A stretch of 64,000 nucleotides of DNA. Origin: Cryptosporidium bovis. Its lineage: Eukaryota > Apicomplexa > Conoidasida > Eucoccidiorida > Cryptosporidiidae. Location of the stretch: the NCBI GenBank assembly GCA_009768925.2, contig VHIT02000009.1, positions 1-64,000 of the forward strand, read 5' to 3'. Below, in pieces: positions 1-8,921 of this stretch. Position 1 is the first letter of the stretch; the number at the start of each line of letters is the position of its first letter. Made by a program: the position numbers and the translations under genes. The notes below the pieces were generated by a model. It was given only the letters and a program-made list of their open reading frames with translations. It was not told the DNA's origin and made no database searches.

Positions 1-176
1 AGTTTACGGCTGTTAATTATGTTGTATATTAGTATACATTTGAAATAGAAAATTTAATCGGTGATTACTAGTATATTTTTGTTATTACCATTGGTAAATT
101 TGTGCAAATTAATAAATTAAAAAAAAAAAGCGGGTAAAATATTAGTCTGGAAATAACATGTCACTACTTTCGTCAG

Positions 177-1394
177 TTATTTTTTTTCTATATTATTGCT
201 TATGTTAAATAATTTTGAGATATCTTCCCAAGAAAAAGCTAATAATATTATCCCTGTAAATCTAAATTGCGAGAATTTTGAGTTCATATACCTCAACTTT
301 CTTGAAACTTTGATATAGTCTCTAATATCAACTATACCTCCAATATTTCTTTTAACATTTTCATAAAGTTTAAGCCCAGAATTTTTTATATTATCAGAAT
401 ATATATCCAAAATGGGTACTATTTGTATTGAAAATAATTCACATATTTTGAGGGCAAAGGTGTCCATATTTATTGAATTGTCAGAATTCGAATTTATATA
501 ATAACAAGTTTGATCACTGGATAATGTGTAATCTGCAGTTGGAACATCACATAGACTCTCAGAATCAATTTGATCTAAAATAAAAATACCAACTTCAGCA
601 TACAATATACATTCTAAATCATTTGCTCTATTACCAACATAAATTGATTTAATGTAAATATCATTTGTATATGAATTATCAAGACATATTTTCGATATAA
701 AGTGAAGAAACTTTTCTTTCACTCTTCTATTTTTATTTCTTTTATACTCCTTTACCGATTGTTTAAATACCCTATATTTACAAGAAGGTCCAAATAATGA
801 ATTTTCAGATGCTGTATATTTTTCGTCTTTATTTTTGTATTCAAATTCATTAGTGACTAATTCAAATTGACATTTTTTTGCATTAATCAAATCCTCTAAT
901 GTGTCATTTATCCTTTTAGATCCTTTTGATACAGATATTATTATAAATTTATTTGCATAATTTGTTAACATATCTAATGTATCGGAGGCTCCTTCTCTGA
1001 ATTCCCATCCATCTTTACATGTCATTGATGAATTATCTACTATATGTTTATTTAGTATATTTAACAAACCCATTTCTTTTTCTATCTTGAAATTATATAT
1101 ATACTCAAATTCAGATATTGCTAAAAATAATTTTCCTATTGAGTTGCTCTCAAATTTCTTCATTGGTGATCTAGGCAGCCATTCGTTGCACCATGACATT
1201 CTGTCATTTATGTGGTTCATCTGTATTCTTTCAACTTCTCTCTCTATTTCTGCCATTTCATTACCTTTTGGCTTATTTTTGTAGTAATTCTTACATGATT
1301 GAAGAATAACACTCACAAAAGTATCATATTTAGTAATTGTCTCATCATAATTAGAACCTATGACTCCTATACAAAAATTTGGTTTTTTTACCAT
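177..1394 (-). CDS. Degenerate pyrimidine 5'-nucleotidase-like (UMPH-1/NT5C3 type) HAD protein
   Basis: 405 aa, intronless, starting at MVKKPNF. The order of landmarks follows the cytosolic 5'-nucleotidase III (UMPH-1) family: an N-terminal strand with GSNYDETIT (residues 13-21) where the family has its DFDxTL/S motif, a helical cap with MSWCNEW (66-72) matching the family's MVEWY segment, EFREGASDTLDML (131-143) followed by IIISVSKGS (151-159, motif II serine), and YVGNRANDLE (252-261) at the position of GDSxGDL. The family dephosphorylates UMP and CMP in the cytosol. Here the nucleophilic Asp is Asn15, and the first acidic residue of the last motif is Asn255, so catalysis looks lost or changed. 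Length exceeds the usual ~290-340 aa because of Lys/Asn-rich inserts. The family assignment is by motif order only; another HAD-fold pseudoenzyme is possible. Confidence 0.55.
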   Translation of the reverse strand: MVKKPNFCIGVIGSNYDETITKYDTFVSVILQSCKNYYKNKPKGNEMAEIEREVERIQMNHINDRMSWCNEWLPRSPMKKFESNSIGKLFLAISEFEYIYNFKIEKEMGLLNILNKHIVDNSSMTCKDGWEFREGASDTLDMLTNYANKFIIISVSKGSKRINDTLEDLINAKKCQFELVTNEFEYKNKDEKYTASENSLFGPSCKYRVFKQSVKEYKRNKNRRVKEKFLHFISKICLDNSYTNDIYIKSIYVGNRANDLECILYAEVGIFILDQIDSESLCDVPTADYTLSSDQTCYYINSNSDNSINMDTFALKICELFSIQIVPILDIYSDNIKNSGLKLYENVKRNIGGIVDIRDYIKVSRKLRYMNSKFSQFRFTGIILLAFSWEDISKLFNISNNIEKK

Positions 1395-2048
1395 TTTTTA
1401 AGTTTGATTATACTATATTTTGTTACTTTTTAATTTTTGTTGTTGCCTTTGTTTTATATAATAATAATAATTGTTATTATTGATCTTCTATGATTTATTA
1501 TTTTATCACAGATTCTTGAAGTTACATTTATTGTTTTTCTATAACAATTATAGGTTAAAATTTATAACTTCACATTTATCTACCAATATAATTATTCGCA
1601 CTTATATTCTAGTAATCATTCACTTATTACTATACTTATACTGTCACCTAATTAGATTTAATTACTATTATGTTCAAAAATAAGTCAATAAACGCATAAT
1701 AATACCATATAAATTTATTTTAAATTAGTGTAATATAAATTTAAATAAGTGTTAAATAGAATATTTTAGTTTTTTATTTTAACAATCTTTGAGATCATAA
1801 ATATATGTATTTTATTTGGCGCCGGAGCTTCTTACATGCAATAATAATTAGATTAATATTCGAGCAGACAAATTTCATAAAGAGACAAGTTTAAGTAAGG
1901 AGAAAAAAATGTTAAAATAATTAAAAAAAATCTAAAGCTCTTAATGTCATTATGATTCCGAAATAAGTTTTATTTTTTTGTATTATTAGTTGTTTTATTA
2001 ATTTTCAAAGTAATCAACTACATTAAACAATTATGGTATAATTCCTAC
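1395..2048. other. Intergenic region upstream of the nucleotidase-like gene
   Basis: About 650 bases, AT-rich, between two genes on the minus strand. It holds one E2F-like TTTGGCGCC site (1815-1823) and short ATA/TAT runs. A 70-codon plus-strand open frame at 1471-1683 is Leu/Tyr/Ile-rich, as expected from translated AT-rich DNA, and is not credited as a gene. Confidence 0.6.
1815..1823. promoter_or_regulatory. E2F-like site TTTGGCGCC
   Basis: A GC-rich TTTGGCGCC in otherwise AT-rich non-coding DNA, about 420 bases upstream of the start of the minus-strand nucleotidase-like gene. The same core recurs in at least five other intergenic regions of the window. It matches the E2F/DP consensus; Cryptosporidium is known to have kept E2F-type factors. 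Function is inferred. Confidence 0.45.
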
Positions 2049-3437
2049 TTATTTTATGTGTAATAAAGTAGTTTTTCTAGCAGTTAGCAAATAAAATTCG
2101 TTATTATCATAAAGCTCATTAAAAAGTAAATCAGCCAATTTCCTATCTTTTTTATAAAGTGGATTATTAATATATTCAAGTGGTGAATTAGTTTCTTGAC
2201 AAGTAAGTCCCTGTTTCTCTAGTGATTCTTTAAATTTAGATGAACATAATCTATCATGTCTATGTACATAATAAAAAGTACCATTTTCATTTAGGAGTTG
2301 GAATATAGTCTCAGACAGCTTAATTTCCATATCATAATTATAAATTAAATCAGATCCAATAATAATATCAAAAGTAGGATGCGTCATATCACTATTACTG
2401 TTGTTAGTACTTAAATAAATTGATTCGTCTACAAGTCTAGCCCATGAATTTTTATCATACCAATTCAAATACTTTGTTTTAATTATATTGTTCGAATTGA
2501 TCAATAATTCTGAATTTAATTGAATATTTATTTCAGCATTACTTAAAGCTATTTCGGAAACATCTGTAAGTAATACCTGTGATGGATATGAGTTGCAAAA
2601 CAATTTCGTGTAAATTGTTAAAACTATTCCCATAAGGCCACACCCGCATCCCAATTCTAATATTTTCTTCCCACAAAATGTATTAGAATCTCTAGACAAT
2701 TCCTTCATCCAATATGAAGCTACTATAGAACTTGACCATAAGTGTACTCCAGTAGTATCATCTTCTGGATCGTCACTAAAAACATCTTTTATTCCAATAA
2801 GTGCAAGCTCTCTACATTTAATTACTGGTTCTTTGAAATGTTCATGTTCATTTGAAAATATAAGTTCATGAATTATATCTTGTGATATTTTAATATTGCT
2901 ATTGTTACTTCTAGATAAAGTGAAATTATCATCTATATCTAATTCTTTTTTTATTGCTTCACTTTGATTACCATCAAATTTAACCGAATCGCAGTTTTCG
3001 TATTCCAATTTCTCTGCAGACTGGTGTTCAAGTACAATTTTCAATAGGCTTTCATCATTGATATTAAAAACTTCGGTAAGTACGCTTTTATTTATGTGAT
3101 TTTTTAGAAGTACATCTGCACCTCCATCAGATGGTGATCTCGGGTCATTTAATAATTCAATTACTACTTCTTTTTTTTTATTTGTTACTGCCCAATGTAG
3201 TGGCGAATTGCCATTATTATTTTGTATATTAATTGATGCATTTCTTTTTAAAAGCTCAGAGACTATATCTATATGGCCATTTGCACAAGATTTATGTAAC
3301 GCTGTGTTTCCATTTTCATCTTTATAATCAACATTAACTTGATAATTATCTAATATTTTTACTAAATCTTCTAATTCGCCATACCTTGCACATTCTAACA
3401 TTTCATTTGATATTTCTTTAATTGAAACCAAATCCAT
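2049..3437 (-). CDS. Ankyrin-repeat / class I methyltransferase fusion (METTL21/FAM86-like)
   Basis: 462 aa. Residues 12-115 contain ankyrin repeats, recognisable as GNTALHKSCANGHIDIVSEL (43-62) and GNSPLHWAV (76-84). A linker follows, then a family-16 (lysine) methyltransferase domain: GVHLWSSSIVASYWMKEL (230-247) is the family's N-terminal motif, KILELGCGCGLMGIVL (258-273) is the SAM-binding motif I, LLTDVSEIALSNAEINI (289-305) holds the acidic motif II, and GSDLIY (361-366) fits the D/E-x-x-Y/F motif of protein-lysine methyltransferases. The likely role is methylation of a protein substrate, with the ankyrin repeats as a substrate-binding module. The substrate is unknown. Catalytic motifs look intact. 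The nearest named relatives (METTL21, FAM86, EEF2KMT) usually lack ankyrin repeats. Confidence 0.8.
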   Translation of the reverse strand: MDLVSIKEISNEMLECARYGELEDLVKILDNYQVNVDYKDENGNTALHKSCANGHIDIVSELLKRNASINIQNNNGNSPLHWAVTNKKKEVVIELLNDPRSPSDGGADVLLKNHINKSVLTEVFNINDESLLKIVLEHQSAEKLEYENCDSVKFDGNQSEAIKKELDIDDNFTLSRSNNSNIKISQDIIHELIFSNEHEHFKEPVIKCRELALIGIKDVFSDDPEDDTTGVHLWSSSIVASYWMKELSRDSNTFCGKKILELGCGCGLMGIVLTIYTKLFCNSYPSQVLLTDVSEIALSNAEINIQLNSELLINSNNIIKTKYLNWYDKNSWARLVDESIYLSTNNSNSDMTHPTFDIIIGSDLIYNYDMEIKLSETIFQLLNENGTFYYVHRHDRLCSSKFKESLEKQGLTCQETNSPLEYINNPLYKKDRKLADLLFNELYDNNEFYLLTARKTTLLHIK

Positions 3438-3760
3438 TTTTTTACAAGTTTAGATACTTATTTTACATCTCTTGTACTCTATTCATTTACCTTTTCGCCT
3501 GAATTAATTCAAATTATTGGTGTAAGTTCTTTCCCTAATCTAATTCTTTTTTTAATATTTTGTATATTGTTGACTAGGTGTTAATATTTTCACCCGATAC
3601 CGCCTTTCAATTCAGTTGCCGCTCAGTATCTATTTGTTAATACAATACGAAGTGGAGGCAAATTGTCCATAAATTTACGAGTATAGTTTTATTGGTTAAA
3701 TAAAATTACGAGAAGAAAAATCCATAAATATAAGTATTATTATCGAACTATCTAGGAAAA
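3438..3760. other. Divergent promoter region
   Basis: About 320 bases between the start of the ankyrin-methyltransferase (-) and the candidate small spliced gene (+). It is unusually rich in GC islands for this window: ATACCGCC (near 3598) and GTTGCCGCTCAG (near 3616). These resemble the GGCGG half of the E2F-like sites seen elsewhere, read on the other strand. No ORF of note. Confidence 0.5.
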
Positions 3761-3968
3761 ATGCTCTATAATCTTTCAAGCCCACTTTTCAGACAGTTCC
3801 TCAGTACAGTGAAGTAAGTTTTACTTATTTTTAAATACAAATGGCAATTTAATTCTTGTTAATATTATTAGAAAAACAAATAAACAAATTCAAATTGGTG
3901 GCTTGACAGGAAACTCTAAGGCCGTTTCAGAAAGGTCACAAGTTTTTCCATCTAGTACAGGAGTGTAA
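3761..3968 (+). CDS. Candidate small two-exon gene, 49 aa, unknown function
   Basis: An ATG at 3761 opens a 53-base exon ending at 3813, directly before GTAAGT. A T-rich 58-base intron ends in TTATTAG at 3871, and exon 2 (3872-3968) continues in frame to TAA. Intron length, donor and acceptor match the introns seen in PRP18 and the oocyst-wall-like gene. Joined, the product is 49 aa, beginning MLYNLSSPLFRQFLSTVKK and ending SSTGV. The N-terminus has no acidic residues, basic residues at intervals and an amphipathic look, so it could be a presequence-like or membrane-association helix. Base composition of both exons is richer in G and C than the flanks. No family recognised. The gene rests on splice-site fit and composition only. 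Confidence 0.45.
3814..3871 (+). other. Candidate intron of the small spliced gene
   Basis: 58 bases, GTAAGTTTTA at the donor and TTATTAG at the acceptor. Removing it joins two open segments in phase 2. It resembles the 46-51 base introns seen elsewhere in the window. Confidence 0.45.
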
Positions 3969-4130
3969 ATAATGAGTGAAATTACTAAACATCGATATAT
4001 ATACATACGCATGTATATGTGACATATTCTAATTAATTTATCTTTGAAATAAGTCAATATGATTGTTTAAAAAATTAGCTTCACTATTAAATATTACACA
4101 TTATATAGTAGAATATACTATTATTTGCAT

Positions 4131-5966
4131 TCATAGTACATTTAAAGGATCTTCGTTATCTTCAGACTCATATATCTGTTGTTTATGTGTAATGTAATTT
4201 AATAAACTGTTAATGGTTGTTCTTTTGAATGCAATATTTTGGTTATTTTGCTTTGTAGTTAATTGATCTGAGAGTTTGGAAAATCCAAACCACGAGGGTT
4301 TTTTTACAAAGGTCTTTGGAACTATATCTCTATTTGCTCTGTATATTACATCTGCCTCATTGTTTGCTGCATCAATATGAGACTTTGTCTTTGAAATATT
4401 ATCAATTTTGTTACTTTTTATGATATAACTACTAGTACTATTTTTAACCTGAAATTTATTGAGCTGTTTTTTTGTCAGTTTATTTAAACTAAATAGTTTT
4501 GCAGGCTTGGAAGATGTCATTTCTTTTATTTTAGATGAAATAGCATTTAAGGCATTATTTTTATTGTGAGAAGATAAATATAACTTTTCAATAAATTCTT
4601 GATTAAAAGCATTATCTATACAATACTCATCATAATTATCACTTTGATCATCAGAATCTTGAAATTCATATAGTAGAAATTTATCATTTTTTAAATTTGA
4701 AATATTATTTGAAAAACCATATTTTTCACTGCACTCGCCATTATTTGATTCCCTGTAAGTGTCTTTATTCATTATTTTCTTAAACTCATTCAAACTATTA
4801 CAGTTATTATTATTGCTCACATAATTAAACAAATCACTACTTGAGTCAGTATGTTTATTACCAAGTAAACTTTTATTACTAACTGTTCCAGTTAAGCTTG
4901 AAAATTTTTCATTTTCATTAGTTATATTGTTAAACAAATATATAAACTCATTTAAAAAATTGTCATCAAAAAAATTACTATTATTTTTTGTAAATTTAAA
5001 AAGATTTAATAGAGCTAAGTCATTCATTTCTTTAATATACAGTGTAATGTCATTCCAATTTATACAATGAGGTCTGTAACCATATTTACATATTAATTTT
5101 ATTGTAAAATCATCAAAAATGCCTACCAAATTTTTAATCGTATTTTCTTGAATAAGTATTTTATCCTTTTTATTACTTAATGAAATTTTTTTTAACGCAA
5201 ATTTATTTGAATTATTGGTATTATTCATTCGAGAGAAATATGAATTTTTATTACTGTTGTAATTATCACAATAATTACTTATTTTAATATCTAAATTTTT
5301 GTAATTAATAAGATTATTAATATCAATATCATTGTGATTGTTATTGTAATATTGCGAGCCATGTATCCATTCATGTGCACCTGATATTAATGCTTTTATG
5401 ATTCTATTTGTTGAAAATGGATAATCCATAATATAACAAAGCGAAAAGTAAAATGATATTCCTAGTCTTAATAAAACTAATTCAACACCTTGCATATTTG
5501 CAGGTCTTTTTTTTAGTGAACCAAAACAAGCCAATACATTTAACAAATTAAATAATACTTCTGTTTTGCATCCAGAAGGTGTTAAAAATGAGAATTTATT
5601 ATTTTTTAAAAATTCTTCAAACCATTCCTCTTCATATTCTCTCAATTTATGTACATGACAAACAGTTAACAATAAAACTGAATATAAAGTTGGGATGCAA
5701 ATGCCATATTTCGCATCTTCAATAATTCCATCAGGTTTTGTCACAAATTCATGAAATAATTCGTTTAATACAAGTTCAATAAGTGTTCTTTTACAGACTG
5801 GAAAAGCTGAACAAATTGAATGTAATATAGATGGTCTTATTTTGGTTGATAATTTAATGTTGTTTTCAATTATATTATTATTTATAAAATATACATTTTT
5901 ATCTAACATTGAATTATCTTTTTTTAGATTAAGATTTAAATTCAATTGCAATTCCTTCATTTTCAC
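4131..5966 (-). CDS. Asn-rich protein of unknown function
   Basis: 611 aa. The N-terminal third (about residues 40-190) is a compact, low-asparagine helical region: SILHSICSAFPVCKRTLIEL (46-65), then hydrophobic helices such as YSVLLLTVCHVHKLREYEEEW and ELVLLRLGISFYFSLCYIMD, then GAHEWIHGSQYY. This reads like a buried helical repeat or armadillo-type fold rather than a transmembrane protein. The remaining two thirds are Asn/Lys/Ser-rich and probably disordered, a common apicomplexan feature, with a Lys/Ser/Thr-rich stretch near residues 480-560. No catalytic motif was recognised and no function is proposed. The second Met (MKEL, residue 3) is an equally good start. Confidence 0.75.
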   Translation of the reverse strand: MKMKELQLNLNLNLKKDNSMLDKNVYFINNNIIENNIKLSTKIRPSILHSICSAFPVCKRTLIELVLNELFHEFVTKPDGIIEDAKYGICIPTLYSVLLLTVCHVHKLREYEEEWFEEFLKNNKFSFLTPSGCKTEVLFNLLNVLACFGSLKKRPANMQGVELVLLRLGISFYFSLCYIMDYPFSTNRIIKALISGAHEWIHGSQYYNNNHNDIDINNLINYKNLDIKISNYCDNYNSNKNSYFSRMNNTNNSNKFALKKISLSNKKDKILIQENTIKNLVGIFDDFTIKLICKYGYRPHCINWNDITLYIKEMNDLALLNLFKFTKNNSNFFDDNFLNEFIYLFNNITNENEKFSSLTGTVSNKSLLGNKHTDSSSDLFNYVSNNNNCNSLNEFKKIMNKDTYRESNNGECSEKYGFSNNISNLKNDKFLLYEFQDSDDQSDNYDEYCIDNAFNQEFIEKLYLSSHNKNNALNAISSKIKEMTSSKPAKLFSLNKLTKKQLNKFQVKNSTSSYIIKSNKIDNISKTKSHIDAANNEADVIYRANRDIVPKTFVKKPSWFGFSKLSDQLTTKQNNQNIAFKRTTINSLLNYITHKQQIYESEDNEDPLNVL

Positions 5967-7384
5967 ATTATCATCTTATTATTTCCTCTTGTATCTAATA
6001 TAGAACATACAGCTGAGTACCAAAAAATAATTAATTATTAAAGTAACTCTTAGTGATTTCATTAAAATAATAATATTTTTAATAAAATGTAATTATTATA
6101 TTATAAATGATACAGTAAAATTATTCTATATGAAATTAAAGTAAAATTATTTTAGTAAATATTGCTGGTTTCATTTATTTTTCTAACATATGTAGTTTTA
6201 TTACATTATATATAAACATCAATATTAACTGTTATTTGTTAATTTGAATAGATAATATCCTTATTTTATATAAATATATTTAAAAAAATGAATTATAATA
6301 GTTGAAAAAAAGAAAATTCGTATATTCAATATTACATTAGGAAGAAAAATAGAAAGGAATAATCTTCCAGCTTAAAACAATATCATTAATTTTATTGTAA
6401 AATACTAATTATTCTTGTATTCATTAACAAAAATAGTCATTGATTTATCATTTTATGAACTAAGGATTATTTAAATCAATAAGTTACCCTGAAATTTATG
6501 ATATCCTTAGAATATTCCAAAATAATGTAATATTTTATTTGTTAGTGTATGTTTAAGAGTAGTATTTTTCTATTCTAATATAGATTATATGTCGTATTAT
6601 TTTTTCTTTTCACTTTTTTTTTCTATTCTGAATTATATTTTACTACTCAAATTAAATATTAATTATATTTCATAGAACATTAGTGAATTAAGTAATAAAT
6701 TATTCGTATTATTGATAGACTTATGAATATATGATAAAAACAATAATACTACTCCCATGATAAATTTATATTTTACACCATAATATTCATTAATCTTTCA
6801 GGTTACTTTATATTAAAATATTAAACTCGGCGCAATTAACTTTAGAAATAATACAAATTGTTATTCGTGTTCGTATTTTAGTAAAAGCCATATTACATTT
6901 CTGTTTTAGTTGGTACTTTTTATATTCAGCAAACTGTGTATATAAATAAATTTACAATACCTATTAATCTGGAAAAGAGATATTATTCTTTCGAAGATCT
7001 CTAAATTCAAACAAATGAACTAGTAGCTTCAAATGTTAAATACAATTAATAAAAATATAAATAAAGTTACAATAACAGGAATGAATTAAAAAAAAAGATA
7101 AATAAACATTTTATAGTAAAATTTAATTTATTCGTGCTATTTTTTAACTTATAATTCATCTTTTTCTTCCATCAGCATATTATAGTTAGAAATTTTGTTA
7201 ATTTAATGTAAGGATATAAAAGTGGTTGGCTGTCGATATAATATTACTATCAGTATTAATAATGATAATAATAATAATAATAATAAGTAGTAAATAATAT
7301 TAATAATGGTAGTAATAATTTAATAATGATTACCATCATTCTTTTTTACTTATTGTTTTATCTTGAACAACTCTAATAGTAATA
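5967..7384. other. Gene-free 1.4 kb AT-rich stretch
   Basis: The longest gene-free stretch in the window, between the start of the Asn-rich gene (-) and the stop of eIF2-alpha (-). I found no open frame, tRNA or credible splice pair in it. It holds many TATA/ATTA runs, one GC-rich spot (CGGCGCAATT near 6829) and an AAT/ATA triplet tract at its right end. It may be a long upstream region for the Asn-rich gene or contain a non-coding transcript; sequence alone does not tell. Confidence 0.55.
7257..7330. repeat. AT-rich triplet microsatellite (ATA/AAT)n
   Basis: Runs of AATAATAATA broken by TGG, GTAG and similar interruptions, just beyond the 3' end of eIF2-alpha. The cleanest part is near 7264-7287, about eight uninterrupted triplets. 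It is likely to vary in length between isolates. Confidence 0.75.
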
Positions 7385-8404
7385 TTAATCTTCATCGTCC
7401 TCCTGATCAATTCCATTATTGCTATCGTCAAATGGAATATCCACTGAATCAATATGCCCCATTCCTTCATCTTCTTCATCATCAGAATATTCAGAATCAT
7501 CTTCGTCTAACTCAGAATTGTCATCATATTCAGAATCTGAATTGTTAAGGTCGTTTTTATCATCTTCACCACCAACAACCTCAATTTCACCTTGTCTTTT
7601 AAAATCACCACCTTTATACTGTGTAATAACATTTTTTATGGTTTCCATTGCCTTTTCTATAGCTTCTATTCCTGCAGCCTTTCCAAATGACACAGCTGTA
7701 ATTAAATATTGAGGAGGAGCTATGAATTTAACTTGTATTTCAACACCATCTTTAGTTACAGTCTCTTGTCCAGCAATAATAGCATGCCTAACTGCATCTA
7801 TACCATCATATCCACAACAGCAAACATGTATCCTTGCTCTTAATTTAAGTTGTTGTGGAGATAATCTGAACTTGATATCCTGAATAAGAGCATCTTTCAA
7901 ACTTGCTGGTAAATCAAATTCTCCTAATACTGCTTCTGGATTAAGTGCAGCCTCTTTAAGAGCATCTAATGCATGACCATATTTTTTATGTAGTGGCCAA
8001 ATTAACTTCTCACTAAGCTCTTCAACAGAGACTCCCTCTTTCTGGGCAATATGACGGACTGTTTGGTACACTCGCTTCATTTTAGAATATTTTTCTTCAC
8101 ACTTTTCCACATCTTCTGGATTAACACGTCTTTTTGAAAGATCAATATAACCTTTATTTTTGTCTACTCTTAAAACTACAACCACCTCCAATCTCCCGAC
8201 TCTTGTGAGTTTATTTACACTACGAATACGTCTTTTTGACAATTCGGACATTAATATCATTCCTTCTATATTATTATACTCTAATAGACTTACAAAAGCA
8301 CCCACTTCTGTAATTCTCTTTACCCTTGTCATAACAAATTCCTCAGGTTCAGGAAATTTATTTTCATAAAATCTACAATCAATAACATCTTGTTTTTCTT
8401 CCAT
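7385..8404 (-). CDS. EIF2S1 (SUI2): Translation initiation factor eIF2 subunit alpha
   Basis: 339 aa. It is the alpha subunit of the eIF2 heterotrimer, which carries initiator Met-tRNA to the 40S ribosome, and is the target of stress kinases. An S1 RNA-binding domain (about 18-98) contains TEVGAFVSLLEYNNIEGMIL (32-51), and the regulatory loop reads MSELSKRRIRS with the phospho-acceptor Ser56 counting Met (Ser51 in mammals) conserved together with the basic RRIRS. VDKNKGYIDLSKRRV follows. The helical middle and alpha/beta C-terminal domains are full length, ending in an acidic Asp/Glu/Ser tail from about residue 285. Regulation by eIF2-alpha kinases is therefore expected. A possible 5'-UTR intron and an E2F-like site lie upstream. 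The identification is firm. Confidence 0.97.
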   Translation of the reverse strand: MEEKQDVIDCRFYENKFPEPEEFVMTRVKRITEVGAFVSLLEYNNIEGMILMSELSKRRIRSVNKLTRVGRLEVVVVLRVDKNKGYIDLSKRRVNPEDVEKCEEKYSKMKRVYQTVRHIAQKEGVSVEELSEKLIWPLHKKYGHALDALKEAALNPEAVLGEFDLPASLKDALIQDIKFRLSPQQLKLRARIHVCCCGYDGIDAVRHAIIAGQETVTKDGVEIQVKFIAPPQYLITAVSFGKAAGIEAIEKAMETIKNVITQYKGGDFKRQGEIEVVGGEDDKNDLNNSDSEYDDNSELDEDDSEYSDDEEDEGMGHIDSVDIPFDDSNNGIDQEDDED

Positions 8405-8921
8405 CTTTGTTTTACACTATAATCAAAAAAATTAATTAACTATTATGCGTAAATATATTGTAGGCTGTAATAATTTTAGTTAGTTATTTTATACACGTAA
8501 TAAAGAAGTATCTTAACTAAAAACTATAATAGCTGCTCCTTACTTTATTTATCAACAATTCTATGAAATTTTGTGGTTTAGTTTGCTTACCTTTTTAGAA
8601 TTATTCTACGAACACAAATATTCCGTCTTTGGCGCCAATTTTTCAAACGATACCTAACACAGCAATTGAATAATTGAATATAATTTTCAACATTAGAAAA
8701 AATTGTAATCAGTAAAAGAAATTTAGAAAATATTAATTAAGTTATTACTAAGTATTTCAAGTGAATATTTCTAAAATAGTTGCATTTCACCCTACTAGAG
8801 TTTATATTATATAAATGGTTATATTGATTTAATTGTGAATGAATTGTATTAAAATGATATAATTATCCCTTTTTATAATTTAAATATGATAAATTGAATT
8901 AAATTATGATTTAATTCCCTT
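8405..8921. other. Upstream region of eIF2-alpha
   Basis: About 515 bases between the eIF2-alpha start and the SSRP1 stop. It contains the E2F-like TTTGGCGCCAA (8628-8638) and, on the minus strand, a GTAAGC donor (8590) and a T-rich GATTATAG acceptor (8417) that could bound an intron in the 5' untranslated region, 13 bases from the ATG. Otherwise AT-rich with no gene. Confidence 0.5.
8628..8638. promoter_or_regulatory. E2F-like site TTTGGCGCCAA
   Basis: Near-palindromic TTTGGCGCCAA located 224 bases upstream of the eIF2-alpha start, and just upstream of a possible 5'-UTR donor site. This is the best copy of the E2F-like motif in the window. The assignment is by consensus only. Confidence 0.5.

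Noticed and set aside
1471-1683. 70-codon plus-strand frame between the nucleotidase-like and methyltransferase genes
   Set aside because: Leu/Tyr/His-rich composition as expected of AT-rich spacer; no domain or good start context.
1832-1892. Possible 27-aa minus-strand reading frame with a GTAAG donor
   Set aside because: Very short, overlaps the E2F-like site, and no acceptor continues the frame.
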